A DNA stretch of 64,000 nucleotides, taken from Tenacibaculum gallaicum (GTDB lineage: Bacteria > Bacteroidota > Bacteroidia > Flavobacteriales > Flavobacteriaceae). A program made the position numbers and the translations under genes. The stretch spans positions 399,603 through 463,602 of the forward strand of contig NZ_QUNS01000002.1 of NCBI RefSeq assembly GCF_003387615.1, given 5' to 3'. A model generated the notes under the pieces. The model ran no database searches. It saw only the letters and a program-made list of their open reading frames with translations, and was not told the origin of the DNA. This document shows, piece by piece, positions 56,101-64,000 of this stretch. The number at the start of each line of letters is the position of its first letter. Position 1 is the first letter of the stretch.

Positions 56101-59100
56101 AGGTTTGTGAATCTGTTTTACAACGAGAAAGAATAAGTGTATTAGATAATTTTTACAATTTAGGAGGCGATTCGATTAAATCAATTCAAGTAGTATCACG
56201 CTTAAAAGCATTGGGTTATGAATTAGGAGTTTCAGATATTCTATCACATCCAGTTTTATCAGACTTATCGTTATACATAAAAAAAGAAGTAAAAACTCAA
56301 GATCAATCGGTTGTAAAGGGAGATGTATTTTTATCACCTATTCAACAACATTTTTTCAAAGACTCAGGTATAGTTACTACTAATCACTATAACCAATCGG
56401 TTTTACTAAAGAGCAGGTTGCCTATACATAAAGAGTTTTTAGAAGAAAGCATTTCAAGATTGTTAGAACATCATGATGCTTTACGTATGATTTTTAGTAA
56501 AGAACCTTCATGGAGTCAGTATAATAGAGAAGAGTTAGGCTATTCATCAATAATTCAACATTACGATTTAACAGGAGTAGAAGATTTATCGTTAGAAATA
56601 ACGAGTATAGGAGACGAGTTACAAGGTAGTATAAATATCCTTACAGGCGAGTTAGTAAAAGTAGCTCACATTACAACCTTAGAAGGAGATTACTTGGGTA
56701 TTATTATTCATCATTTGGTAGTAGATGGAGTTTCATGGCGAATTTTATTAGAAGACTTATCAAGTTTATATACCAATTTGGTTAAAGGAGTAAAAGAGGC
56801 ATTACCTCTAAAAACAAGTTCATATCAACAATGGAGCAAGGAACAATATAATTATAGTCAAGAAGTATTAGTCGCCAAAGAACATTCTTATTGGGAAAAC
56901 TTATTACTTAAAGATTTAGTCACTTTTCCAGTAGATAACAGGATAGAATCACCTATTGTAATTGATAGTAAGGAAGGTTTTAGATTGCTAGAAACTTACA
57001 CAAGTTTGCTAGAAGGAGAACTTCACAGTCGATATTCTACGAATATTCAAGATATTTTATTAGCATGTTTAGGAGTAAGTTTATCTAGGACGTTTGGAGT
57101 TAAAGAAACTTTACTTGAGTTAGAAGGACATGGTAGATTATCTTTTACAGAAGATGTAGATGTCACAAGAACAGTAGGTTGGTTTACGAGTTTGTACCCT
57201 TATTTATTAAATGTAGATTCTACGGAAGATTTATTTAAAGTTTTAATAGAAGTAAAAGACTCTTTACGAAGTATACCAAACAAAGGTATAGGTTACGGTA
57301 TGTTAAAGTATTTATCAGGCTCTACCTTACAAGAAGTACAACCAACAATTCAGTTTAATTATTTAGGAACATTTGGTAATGAATTTAAGAAGGAAGATGG
57401 AGGATTGTTTAGCTTTAGTGATATAAGTTTAGGTAAAGATGTTTCCACAGAAGAATCGAGTAGTATACCACTTCGTATCTCGGGAGCAATAATTTCTGGA
57501 GAATTACAAATATATGTTCATTACAGTTCCTTACAATATAAGAGGTCAACAATAAAAACAATGATTGACTCATATGAGTCAACATTAAAGAGTTTAATAA
57601 GTCAATTAGAAGAAAAAGAAGGAGACTATTTAACCTCGTCAGATTTAACATATAAATCACTATCGTTACCATCATTATCAAGCATAACAAAGAACCATGA
57701 GATACTAGATGTTTATGAATTGTCGCCATTACAACAAGGAATGTATTATCATTGGCTTCAAGACGTTTCCTCGAGTTTATATTTTGAGCAGTTATCGTAT
57801 AAACTATCATCAAAAACTTTAGATCTATCGCAAGCAAAGCAGGCTTATGAGATACTACAGTCACGTCATGATGTTTTACGTACCGGTTTTACTAACGATT
57901 ATAACGGTATTCCTTTACAGATTGTATATAAAGAAGGCGACGTTAACTTTAGAGTAGTAGAAGAAGCAAAAGGTTCGTTTGATAGTTGTGTGGACAAATT
58001 GAAGGAAGAAGATCGTTTATTAGGCTTTGATTTATCATCACGCTCACAGATGCGATTAACCGTTGTAAATTACGGTTTGGGCGATTATGAGTTTATTTGG
58101 AGTTTTCACCATATTTTAATGGATGGATGGTGTATAAGTATTTTACTTAATGAATACTATCAGATTTTAAACTCTATCCAAAAAGGAATATCACATAAAT
58201 TAAATAAACCATTAGCATACTCACGTTATATAGAATGGTTAAGTCAATTAGATCAGAGTAAATCATTATCCTATTGGGAAGACTATTTATCCTTTTATGA
58301 AGAAATAGCAAGTTTACCTTATAAAGGAAGTGGAGATTCAACTCAACAAGGAGTTCGAGGAAGTGAAGAAATTGTCATTCAATCATCATTATATGAATCA
58401 CTATCAACGTTATGTAAACAACATTCAATAACACAGAATACTTTTATACAGGGAGTTTGGGGTTATTTATTATCAAAATACAACAATAGTCAAGATGTAG
58501 TTTTTGGAAGTGTAGTTTCAGGAAGACCAGGATCTTTATCAGGAGTAGAACATATGGTTGGGTTATTTATTAATACAATTCCAGTTCGAATAAAATATAA
58601 TTCATTAACCACCGGTTTAGATTTATTAAACCAAGCTCATCAAGACTCAATAAGAGGACAATCTCATCATTACTTAAACCTATCAGAGATTCAGTCAAAT
58701 AGTGGATTAGGCATGGATTTAATAAACCATGTTTTAGTATTTGAGAATTTTGCTTTACAAGAATCGATCAAACAAAGAGAATCAGATTTATCACTAACTA
58801 TAAAAGAAGTAGATAGTTTTGAACAAACCCATTATGATTTTGGACTACTAGTTCACCCTCAAAATGATAGTTTACGCATTCGATTAGAATATGATTTAGG
58901 AGTTTATTCAAGCTCTCGAATGAATTTAATAAAGTCTCACTTTGAGCAATTATTAACAAGCTTTATAACCACACCATATTTAAAGTTATCATCATTAGAA
59001 TTTTTAACAGTAGAAGAAAAACATGAGCAGTTAGAACTGTTTAACGCTACTAAAATGTCTTATGATTTAGAATCTACTTTAGTTAGTTTATTTAAATCAC

Positions 59101-62100
59101 AAGTTTTATCAATACCAGATTTGATAGCAGTTTCTTATGAAGAAGAAAGTTTAACATATAAAGAATTAGATGAGTTATCAAATAGATTAGGGAATTATTT
59201 ACAATCAGTCCATAACATAGGTAGAGGAGACTTGGTGGGATTAAAATTAGAGCGAGGTTTATGGATGATAGCAAGTATTTTAGGGGTATTAAAATCAGGC
59301 GGAGCTTATGTTCCAATAGATATCCACTATCCAGAGTCACGAAAGGCATATATTCTAGAAGATAGTGGTTGTAAGGTTTGTGTAGATGATGTTTTGTTAA
59401 AGGACTTTAAAAATACACAAGAAGAGTATTCAAAACAAGCTTTAGCAGAGCAACCCCAAGCGACAGATTTAGCTTATGTTATTTATACTTCAGGATCAAC
59501 AGGAAAACCTAAAGGAGTAATGATTGAACATAGGAATGTGGTAAATCTAATAATTACTCAGACTAATAAGTTTAAGATAGATGAAACAGAAAAGGTATTA
59601 CAGTTTTCAAATATTTCGTTTGATGCATCTGTAGAGCAAATATTTTTAGCTATTTTAAATGGTTCGGAATTAGTTTTAGTATCAAGAGAGGATATTTTAA
59701 ATCCGACAGCCTTAGAGAAAATAATTGATAAAAAAGAGATAACACATCTACATGCTACTCCAAGTTATTTGAAAACTTTAGCGTTAACAAGCGATACAAA
59801 ATTGAAAAGAATTATTGCAGGAGGAGAAGCTTGTTCATCTGAGTTATCAAAGAAATTGGGAAAGGTAGCCTATTTCTATAATGAGTATGGACCTACAGAA
59901 ACTACAGTTACCTCAATAGAATATCATCTTGAAAATCAATATCTGAATAATAAAATATATCCGATCGGAAACCCTATAGGTAATACAGAGGTTTATGTAT
60001 TAGATGATTCATTGAGTTTAGTAGCAGAAGGAATTTCAGGCGAGTTATACATATCAGGTTCAGGCTTATCACGCGGGTATTTACACCGTCCAGAATTAAC
60101 GGCAGAACGTTTTATATCCCATCCATTTAAAGAAGGAGAACGTTTGTATAAAACAGGAGATGTTTGTCGCTGGTTACCAGGAGGAGTTTTAGAATATATA
60201 GGACGTATAGATGATCAGGTGAAAATCAGAGGGCACCGCATAGAGTTAGGAGAAATAGAAGGAGAGTTAGACTTAATAGAAGGAGTAGAATCATGTGTTG
60301 TATCTATTAAAGAAGTATCAGGAGAGGCTGTATTAGTAGCGTATTTTATAGGATCTGTAGAAGGAGTTACATTACGTAAAGAGTTGGAATCATGCTTACC
60401 CTCATATATGGTTCCACATTATTATGTGTCTATAGAAGCAATTCCATTAACCCCAAACGGTAAGGTTTCACAATCATTATTACCAGAGGTGAGCGATTCA
60501 GACATGCTTCGAGAATCGTTTTTATCAGCACGTAATGAAGAGGAAAAAGTTTTAATAGAGGTTTGTGAATCTGTTTTACAACGAGAAAGAATAAGTGTAT
60601 TAGATAATTTTTACAATTTAGGAGGCGATTCGATTAAATCAATTCAAGTAGTATCACGCTTAAAAGCATTGGGTTATGAATTAGGAGTTTCAGATATTCT
60701 ATCACATCCAGTTTTATCAGACTTATCGTTATACATAAAAAAAGAAGTAAAAACTCAAGATCAATCGGTTGTAAAGGGAGATGTATTTTTATCACCTATT
60801 CAACAACATTTTTTCAAAGACTCAGGTATAGTTACTACTAATCACTATAACCAATCGGTTTTACTAAAGAGCAGGTTGCCTATACATAAAGAGTTTTTAG
60901 AAGAAAGCATTTCAAGATTGTTAGAACATCATGATGCTTTACGTATGATTTTTAGTAAAGAACCTTCATGGAGTCAGTATAATAGAGAAGAGTTAGGCTA
61001 TTCATCAATAATTCAACATTACGATTTAACAGGAGTAGAAGATTTATCGTTAGAAATAACGAGTATAGGAGACGAGTTACAAGGTAGTATAAATATCCTT
61101 ACAGGCGAGTTAGTAAAAGTAGCTCACATTACAACCTTAGAAGGAGATTACTTGGGTATTATTATTCATCATTTGGTAGTAGATGGAGTTTCATGGCGAA
61201 TTTTATTAGAAGACTTATCAAGTTTATATACCAATTTGGTTAAAGGAGTAAAAGAGGCATTACCTCTAAAAACAAGTTCATATCAACAATGGAGCAAGGA
61301 ACAATATAATTATAGTCAAGAAGTATTAGTCGCCAAAGAACATTCTTATTGGGAAAACTTATTACTTAAAGATTTAGTCACTTTTCCAGTAGATAACAGG
61401 ATAGAATCACCTATTGTAATTGATAGTAAGGAAGGTTTTAGATTGCTAGAAACTTACACAAGTTTGCTAGAAGGAGAACTTCACAGTCGATATTCTACGA
61501 ATATTCAAGATATTTTATTAGCATGTTTAGGAGTAAGTTTATCTAGGACGTTTGGAGTTAAAGAAACTTTACTTGAGTTAGAAGGACATGGTAGATTATC
61601 TTTTACAGAAGATGTAGATGTCACAAGAACAGTAGGTTGGTTTACGAGTTTGTACCCTTATTTATTAAATGTAGATTCTACGGAAGATTTATTTAAAGTT
61701 TTAATAGAAGTAAAAGACTCTTTACGAAGTATACCAAACAAAGGTATAGGTTACGGTATGTTAAAGTATTTATCAGGCTCTACCTTACAAGAAGTACAAC
61801 CAACAATTCAGTTTAATTATTTAGGAACATTTGGTAATGAATTTAAGAAGGAAGATGGAGGATTGTTTAGCTTTAGTGATATAAGTTTAGGTAAAGATGT
61901 TTCCACAGAAGAATCGAGTAGTATACCACTTCGTATCTCGGGAGCAATAATTTCTGGAGAATTACAAATATATGTTCATTACAGTTCCTTACAATATAAG
62001 AGGTCAACAATAAAAACAATGATTGACTCATATGAGTCAACATTAAAGAGTTTAATAAGTCAATTAGAAGAAAAAGAAGGAGACTATTTAACCTCGTCAG

Positions 62101-64000
62101 ATTTAACATATAAATCACTATCGTTACCATCATTATCAAGCATAACAAAGAACCATGAGATACTAGATGTTTATGAATTGTCGCCATTACAACAAGGAAT
62201 GTATTATCATTGGCTTCAAGACGTTTCCTCGAGTTTATATTTTGAGCAGTTATCGTATAAACTATCATCAAAAACTTTAGATCTATCGCAAGCAAAGCAG
62301 GCTTATGAGATACTACAGTCACGTCATGATGTTTTACGTACCGGTTTTACTAACGATTATAACGGTATTCCTTTACAGATTGTATATAAAGAAGGCGACG
62401 TTAACTTTAGAGTAGTAGAAGAAGCAAAAGGTTCGTTTGATAGTTGTGTGGACAAATTGAAGGAAGAAGATCGTTTATTAGGCTTTGATTTATCATCACG
62501 CTCACAGATGCGATTAACCGTTGTAAATTACGGTTTGGGCGATTATGAGTTTATTTGGAGTTTTCACCATATTTTAATGGATGGATGGTGTATAAGTATT
62601 TTACTTAATGAATACTATCAGATTTTAAACTCTATCCAAAAAGGAATATCACATAAATTAAATAAACCATTAGCATACTCACGTTATATAGAATGGTTAA
62701 GTCAATTAGATCAGAGTAAATCATTATCCTATTGGGAAGACTATTTATCCTTTTATGAAGAAATAGCAAGTTTACCTTATAAAGGAAGTGGAGATTCAAC
62801 TCAACAAGGAGTTCGAGGAAGTGAAGAAATTGTCATTCAATCATCATTATATGAATCACTATCAACGTTATGTAAACAACATTCAATAACACAGAATACT
62901 TTTATACAGGGAGTTTGGGGTTATTTATTATCAAAATACAACAATAGTCAAGATGTAGTTTTTGGAAGTGTAGTTTCAGGAAGACCAGGATCTTTATCAG
63001 GAGTAGAACATATGGTTGGGTTATTTATTAATACAATTCCAGTTCGAATAAAATATAATTCATTAACCACCGGTTTAGATTTATTAAACCAAGCTCATCA
63101 AGACTCAATAAGAGGACAATCTCATCATTACTTAAACCTATCAGAGATTCAGTCAAATAGTGGATTAGGCATGGATTTAATAAACCATGTTTTAGTATTT
63201 GAGAATTTTGCTTTACAAGAATCGATCAAACAAAGAGAATCAGATTTATCACTAACTATAAAAGAAGTAGATAGTTTTGAACAAACCCATTATGATTTTG
63301 GACTACTAGTTCACCCTCAAAATGATAGTTTACGCATTCGATTAGAATATGATTTAGGAGTTTATTCAAGCTCTCGAATGAATTTAATAAAGTCTCACTT
63401 TGAGCAATTATTAACAAGCTTTATAACCACACCAGATTTAAAGTTATCATCATTAGAATATTTAACAGTAGAAGAAAAACATGAGCAGTTAGAACTGTTT
63501 AACGCTACTAAAATGTCTTATGATTTAGAATCTACTTTAGTTAGTTTATTTAAATCACAAGTTTTATCAATACCAGATTTGATAGCAGTTTCTTATGAAG
63601 AAGAAAGTTTAACATATAAAGAATTAGATGAGTTATCAAATAGATTAGGGAATTATTTACAATCAGTCCATAATATAGGTAGAGGAGACTTGGTGGGATT
63701 AAAATTAGAGCGAGGTTTATGGATGATAGCAAGTATTTTAGGGGTATTAAAATCAGGCGGAGCTTATGTTCCAATAGATATCCACTATCCAGAGTCACGA
63801 AAGGCATATATTCTAGAAGATAGTGGTTGTAAGGTTTGTGTAGATGATGTTTTGTTAAAGGACTTTAAAAATACACAAGAAGAGTATTCAAAACAAGCTT
63901 TAGCAGAGCAACCCCAAGCGACAGATTTAGCTTATGTTATTTATACTTCAGGATCAACAGGAAAACCTAAAGGAGTAATGATTGAACATAGGAATATTGT
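50151..64000 (+). CDS. NRPS3, 3' end outside window: C-A-T-C-A-T-E-C-A-T-E-C-A...
   Basis: Open in one frame from ATG 50151 (ATG 50130 is an alternative) to the right edge, over 4616 codons. C1 has HHALIDRKS (133), with Arg in place of the usual Gly. A1 (about 445-940) has code D-F-W-S-V-G-M-V-H-K, one residue from Thr codes I know. T is at 962 and C2 has HHIISDGWS (1158). A2 (about 1475-1960) has code D-L-T-K-I-G-E-V-G-K, an Asn code. T (FYNLGGDSI, 2001) and E (HHLVVDGVSWR, 2187; IQFNYLGTF) follow, then C3 of the D-accepting type (LSPLQQGMYY; HHILMDGW, 2653). A3 (about 2960-3450) has unassigned code about D-A-E-H-I-G-E-V-T-K. T at 3487, E at 3673, C4 at 4139 and A4, cut off at its A3 motif, complete the visible part. 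A near-identical 4.03-kb block is duplicated inside. No TE is visible. Confidence 0.93.
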   Translation, partial: MKTLSSYHQQRLWFIDYFEKGDLYPEGPVYHNIPLIFSVKKQLSYEDIEKVVYELLSKNEVLRTSFSRSEGTVFQEIHSINEVSIDKILQQEINLLSRLKNLQELAFTFDDNFLIKCYFENLKDKTLIYFVIHHALIDRKSIGLIKNQFISILDNPTSGADNKIQFQHFSNWQNNLNEEDLESLLFYWRSKLNDLQVLYYPTDFEREQVHIYKAKSTLRLLDRQDISQFAHNHNLNTETLFLSAYKMALAKLTGLNDIVIGTLMDLRNDQIKELVGPIENLVVLRSKVDKNKILEELLFLIEEGREEAEKYKTMPFDKLVLELNPKKDMSRTALFDIFFNYEKEEAYERNLITESIVNKGFGKYDFNLLVTERNDFFHLGLTYNELYFKEETANSLLNLTIDILNRIVKNNKVILKEIPLVSGQEYNRAVGSTSIQEVSTDSIIDVFSKQVKMFGSRLALSSSLGEVTYEDLDNESAKLANYLINSCGVLPEDRVAIIIPKSIELIVAIIGVLKTGAAYVPIDINYPDERKNFMIEDSECKLVIDESFINKTKENINRESIVLSKSEISSSNLAYIIYTSGTTGKPKGVMIEHKNVLSLLTSCYEKFEFSEKDTWTFFHSYCFDFSIWEIFGALLTGANVLILNNDEVRDHEVFIKLMNKYNSTIFSQTPSAFYNFIALNNKVPTLRYVVFGGEALHPIKLKKWRSENPEVSLINMYGITETTVHVTFKELSNDDMYKATSNIGKPLSFANSYIVDQDGQIVPFGRPGELYVSGNGVARGYLNRPDQQEEKFLPCPFDEYSTMYRTGDLARFLPSGELEYLGRIDDQVKIRGYRIELDEIKKQIDSYKGVKESAITLLELSDGDKGIAAYVVLDKNESINSLKLHLGSKVPEYMVPAFFIEMDQIPINSNGKIDKVNLPSPFDSIEKNEKDIKEPITDVQIKLFNIWKNVLNTESFGIEHNFFELGGHSLKATRLISAIHKEFEVRLELKQIFANPTLEQQALLIEASDKNNFTEIKLLEQQEFYPVSDGQKRLWVLSQFEESSVAYNMVSYLELDSDYDVSKFEKAIQLVLERHEILRTVFKTNSKGEVVQKILEKDDFEFKVTHKDFSSFDNPYEEFLEFIRKDKNTPFNLSSGALFRGSIIKFSNEKTVFYYNMHHIISDGWSIDILRRDVLAYYENLLKASELNLPSLKIQYKDYASWQQEQVRGVNYKKYRDYWLEKLKGELPLLDLPYQKNRPKIKTYNGGAYQGALNLEQTKKIKEFVQKNQSTLFVGLVSIWNLILHKYSGNNDIVIGTSVAGRGHEDLKDQIGFFVNTIALRNYINPKQSYQDIFQQVDENTLEALENQMYSFDRLIEELNVEKSLDRSPVFDVMLVLQNTSEIEQTRGKEVLSETIEVSEEIISKFDLEMFFQERKGQLWFQINYNKDVYKQELIPQLIKHFKQVLDIVISRPEIEIENIEYLSEEEETRLLESYNDTQAYFSESVSVIDLFTKQVNENSDAIALKDFNGKSLNYRELDILSNKFAHYLIDNHEIKRGDLVGINIDRSVDTIVVVLGILKVGAAYLPLDSNYPQSRIDYIQSNSKCKLSVDEAILNEFNQNKANLSESKQLFKPQATDLAYVIYTSGSTGKPKGVMIEHGALLNYLEWGQNYYLREVKEKAGFGLFTSLSFDLTVTSLFLPLISGATLNVFSGNEIVSDSLKFYFESDIPCIKLTPAHIILLGGIEFNPGKKELIIVGGEALTNRHINILRKYYPKAKIINEYGPTEATVGCVVWDTSNLEQKILIGNPIGNTEVYVLDDSLSLVAEGVSGELYISGSGLSRGYLHRPELTAERFISHPFKEGERLYKTGDVCRWLPGGVLEYIGRIDDQVKIRGHRIELGEIEGELDLIEGVESCVVSIKEVSGEAVLVAYFIGSVEGVTLRKELESCLPSYMVPHYYVSIEAIPLTPNGKVSQSLLPEVSDSDMLRESFLSARNEEEKVLIEVCESVLQRERISVLDNFYNLGGDSIKSIQVVSRLKALGYELGVSDILSHPVLSDLSLYIKKEVKTQDQSVVKGDVFLSPIQQHFFKDSGIVTTNHYNQSVLLKSRLPIHKEFLEESISRLLEHHDALRMIFSKEPSWSQYNREELGYSSIIQHYDLTGVEDLSLEITSIGDELQGSINILTGELVKVAHITTLEGDYLGIIIHHLVVDGVSWRILLEDLSSLYTNLVKGVKEALPLKTSSYQQWSKEQYNYSQEVLVAKEHSYWENLLLKDLVTFPVDNRIESPIVIDSKEGFRLLETYTSLLEGELHSRYSTNIQDILLACLGVSLSRTFGVKETLLELEGHGRLSFTEDVDVTRTVGWFTSLYPYLLNVDSTEDLFKVLIEVKDSLRSIPNKGIGYGMLKYLSGSTLQEVQPTIQFNYLGTFGNEFKKEDGGLFSFSDISLGKDVSTEESSSIPLRISGAIISGELQIYVHYSSLQYKRSTIKTMIDSYESTLKSLISQLEEKEGDYLTSSDLTYKSLSLPSLSSITKNHEILDVYELSPLQQGMYYHWLQDVSSSLYFEQLSYKLSSKTLDLSQAKQAYEILQSRHDVLRTGFTNDYNGIPLQIVYKEGDVNFRVVEEAKGSFDSCVDKLKEEDRLLGFDLSSRSQMRLTVVNYGLGDYEFIWSFHHILMDGWCISILLNEYYQILNSIQKGISHKLNKPLAYSRYIEWLSQLDQSKSLSYWEDYLSFYEEIASLPYKGSGDSTQQGVRGSEEIVIQSSLYESLSTLCKQHSITQNTFIQGVWGYLLSKYNNSQDVVFGSVVSGRPGSLSGVEHMVGLFINTIPVRIKYNSLTTGLDLLNQAHQDSIRGQSHHYLNLSEIQSNSGLGMDLINHVLVFENFALQESIKQRESDLSLTIKEVDSFEQTHYDFGLLVHPQNDSLRIRLEYDLGVYSSSRMNLIKSHFEQLLTSFITTPYLKLSSLEFLTVEEKHEQLELFNATKMSYDLESTLVSLFKSQVLSIPDLIAVSYEEESLTYKELDELSNRLGNYLQSVHNIGRGDLVGLKLERGLWMIASILGVLKSGGAYVPIDIHYPESRKAYILEDSGCKVCVDDVLLKDFKNTQEEYSKQALAEQPQATDLAYVIYTSGSTGKPKGVMIEHRNVVNLIITQTNKFKIDETEKVLQFSNISFDASVEQIFLAILNGSELVLVSREDILNPTALEKIIDKKEITHLHATPSYLKTLALTSDTKLKRIIAGGEACSSELSKKLGKVAYFYNEYGPTETTVTSIEYHLENQYLNNKIYPIGNPIGNTEVYVLDDSLSLVAEGISGELYISGSGLSRGYLHRPELTAERFISHPFKEGERLYKTGDVCRWLPGGVLEYIGRIDDQVKIRGHRIELGEIEGELDLIEGVESCVVSIKEVSGEAVLVAYFIGSVEGVTLRKELESCLPSYMVPHYYVSIEAIPLTPNGKVSQSLLPEVSDSDMLRESFLSARNEEEKVLIEVCESVLQRERISVLDNFYNLGGDSIKSIQVVSRLKALGYELGVSDILSHPVLSDLSLYIKKEVKTQDQSVVKGDVFLSPIQQHFFKDSGIVTTNHYNQSVLLKSRLPIHKEFLEESISRLLEHHDALRMIFSKEPSWSQYNREELGYSSIIQHYDLTGVEDLSLEITSIGDELQGSINILTGELVKVAHITTLEGDYLGIIIHHLVVDGVSWRILLEDLSSLYTNLVKGVKEALPLKTSSYQQWSKEQYNYSQEVLVAKEHSYWENLLLKDLVTFPVDNRIESPIVIDSKEGFRLLETYTSLLEGELHSRYSTNIQDILLACLGVSLSRTFGVKETLLELEGHGRLSFTEDVDVTRTVGWFTSLYPYLLNVDSTEDLFKVLIEVKDSLRSIPNKGIGYGMLKYLSGSTLQEVQPTIQFNYLGTFGNEFKKEDGGLFSFSDISLGKDVSTEESSSIPLRISGAIISGELQIYVHYSSLQYKRSTIKTMIDSYESTLKSLISQLEEKEGDYLTSSDLTYKSLSLPSLSSITKNHEILDVYELSPLQQGMYYHWLQDVSSSLYFEQLSYKLSSKTLDLSQAKQAYEILQSRHDVLRTGFTNDYNGIPLQIVYKEGDVNFRVVEEAKGSFDSCVDKLKEEDRLLGFDLSSRSQMRLTVVNYGLGDYEFIWSFHHILMDGWCISILLNEYYQILNSIQKGISHKLNKPLAYSRYIEWLSQLDQSKSLSYWEDYLSFYEEIASLPYKGSGDSTQQGVRGSEEIVIQSSLYESLSTLCKQHSITQNTFIQGVWGYLLSKYNNSQDVVFGSVVSGRPGSLSGVEHMVGLFINTIPVRIKYNSLTTGLDLLNQAHQDSIRGQSHHYLNLSEIQSNSGLGMDLINHVLVFENFALQESIKQRESDLSLTIKEVDSFEQTHYDFGLLVHPQNDSLRIRLEYDLGVYSSSRMNLIKSHFEQLLTSFITTPDLKLSSLEYLTVEEKHEQLELFNATKMSYDLESTLVSLFKSQVLSIPDLIAVSYEEESLTYKELDELSNRLGNYLQSVHNIGRGDLVGLKLERGLWMIASILGVLKSGGAYVPIDIHYPESRKAYILEDSGCKVCVDDVLLKDFKNTQEEYSKQALAEQPQATDLAYVIYTSGSTGKPKGVMIEHRNI
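54990..55054 (+). repeat. 65-bp A3-motif segment shared by three A domains
   Basis: The DNA encoding QATDLAYVIYTSGSTGKPKG is identical here and at 59454-59518, and again within the second repeat copy near 63912-63976. It marks the left border of the exchanged A-domain cores. Confidence 0.85.
55506..59537 (+). repeat. NRPS3 module duplication, copy 1
   Basis: This block and 59964-63995 are aligned at a constant offset of 4458 bp. It covers the A6-A10 end of the Asn A domain, T, E, the D-accepting C domain and the start of the next A domain up to just past motif A3. By eye I found about seven single-base differences in 4032 bp, including changes at the start (GVSGEL/GISGEL) and near the C-domain end (TPYLKL/TPDLKL). 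Confidence 0.92.
59964..63995 (+). repeat. NRPS3 module duplication, copy 2
   Basis: Second copy of the 4032-bp block. Between the copies lies a unique 426-bp stretch (59538-59963), the specificity core of the third A domain (motifs A4-A5). After 63995 the two sequences begin to differ again (63996 and 63998), exactly where the next specificity core starts, but the window ends there. Confidence 0.92.

Noticed and set aside
57415..63807. Four minus-strand open frames in two near-identical pairs inside the NRPS region
   Set aside because: They are shadows of the NRPS3 frame; their pairing only reflects the module duplication.

Overview
The window reads as a chromosomal segment of a low-GC marine flavobacterium (Bacteroidota). 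Tenacibaculum or a close relative is my best guess from gene content, but this is not proven. Supporting signs are a type IX secretion (T9SS) C-terminal sorting domain, promoters with a TAnnTTTG -7 element, weak Shine-Dalgarno sites, a UpxY-type NusG paralogue and a PAS-LuxR regulator.

Layout. 1-3318: accessory genes on the minus strand. These are the 5' part of ohrR with a 24-bp palindromic operator, a DUF1203 protein, an AraC/O6-alkylguanine methyltransferase fusion, and a HEPN-like gene broken by one in-frame stop. 3456-11556: a secreted T9SS phosphoesterase, then an operon led by a SigZ-type sigma factor (MDR oxidoreductase, PhzF, ATP-grasp, aldo/keto reductase) and two small cytosolic proteins. 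11768-15720: an LRR protein, an overlooked 53-residue double-glycine-leader peptide gene, a lipoprotein hydrolase, a tail-anchored protein, a second HEPN-like gene with cassette-like flanks resembling those of the first, and an array of nine 23-bp units. 15928-19777: a copper module (HMA chaperone, CopA, AraC regulator fused to an HMA domain) and a tautomerase. 19882-31213: core genes (clpC, gyrA, a TPR protein, NlpC/P60, thiolase, a 7TM-HD phosphohydrolase) and a Ser-Pro-Arg tRNA operon.

31485-64000 is the exciting part: a nonribosomal peptide synthetase (NRPS) cluster with its own apparent signalling and antitermination control. A ThiF-like adenylyltransferase, a PAS-LuxR regulator and a LuxI/FeeM-like acyltransferase sit at its head. 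Three promoters, for the ThiF gene, the LuxI/FeeM-like gene and the UpxY/NusG paralogue, each carry an 18-bp palindrome (ACTACCC-TTTT-GtGTAGC type). It ends 20-21 bp before a flavobacterial -7 element, which places it near -42 like a classical lux box. The UpxY gene heads a same-strand run of Sfp-type PPTase, NRPS1 (3331 aa), a KamA-family aminomutase, NRPS2 (1082 aa) and NRPS3. NRPS3 is open from 50151 to the window edge (over 4600 codons), so it is incomplete here.

Reading the synthetases in order gives: truncated C-A(Ala-like code)-T-C-A(unassigned)-T-C-A(Val code)-T-C / A-T-C / C-A(Thr-like)-T-C-A(Asn code)-T-E-C-A(unassigned)-T-E-C-A... Inside NRPS3 a block of about 4.03 kb is tandemly duplicated and almost identical, except that the A-domain specificity core between motifs A3 and A6 differs. 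This looks like recent module duplication with subdomain exchange. The working model is that an acylated, possibly adenylated signal is sensed by the LuxR protein, which switches on its own synthesis and the antiterminator, so that the long NRPS operon can be read to its end. The product is unknown; D-Asn and a beta-amino acid are plausible components.
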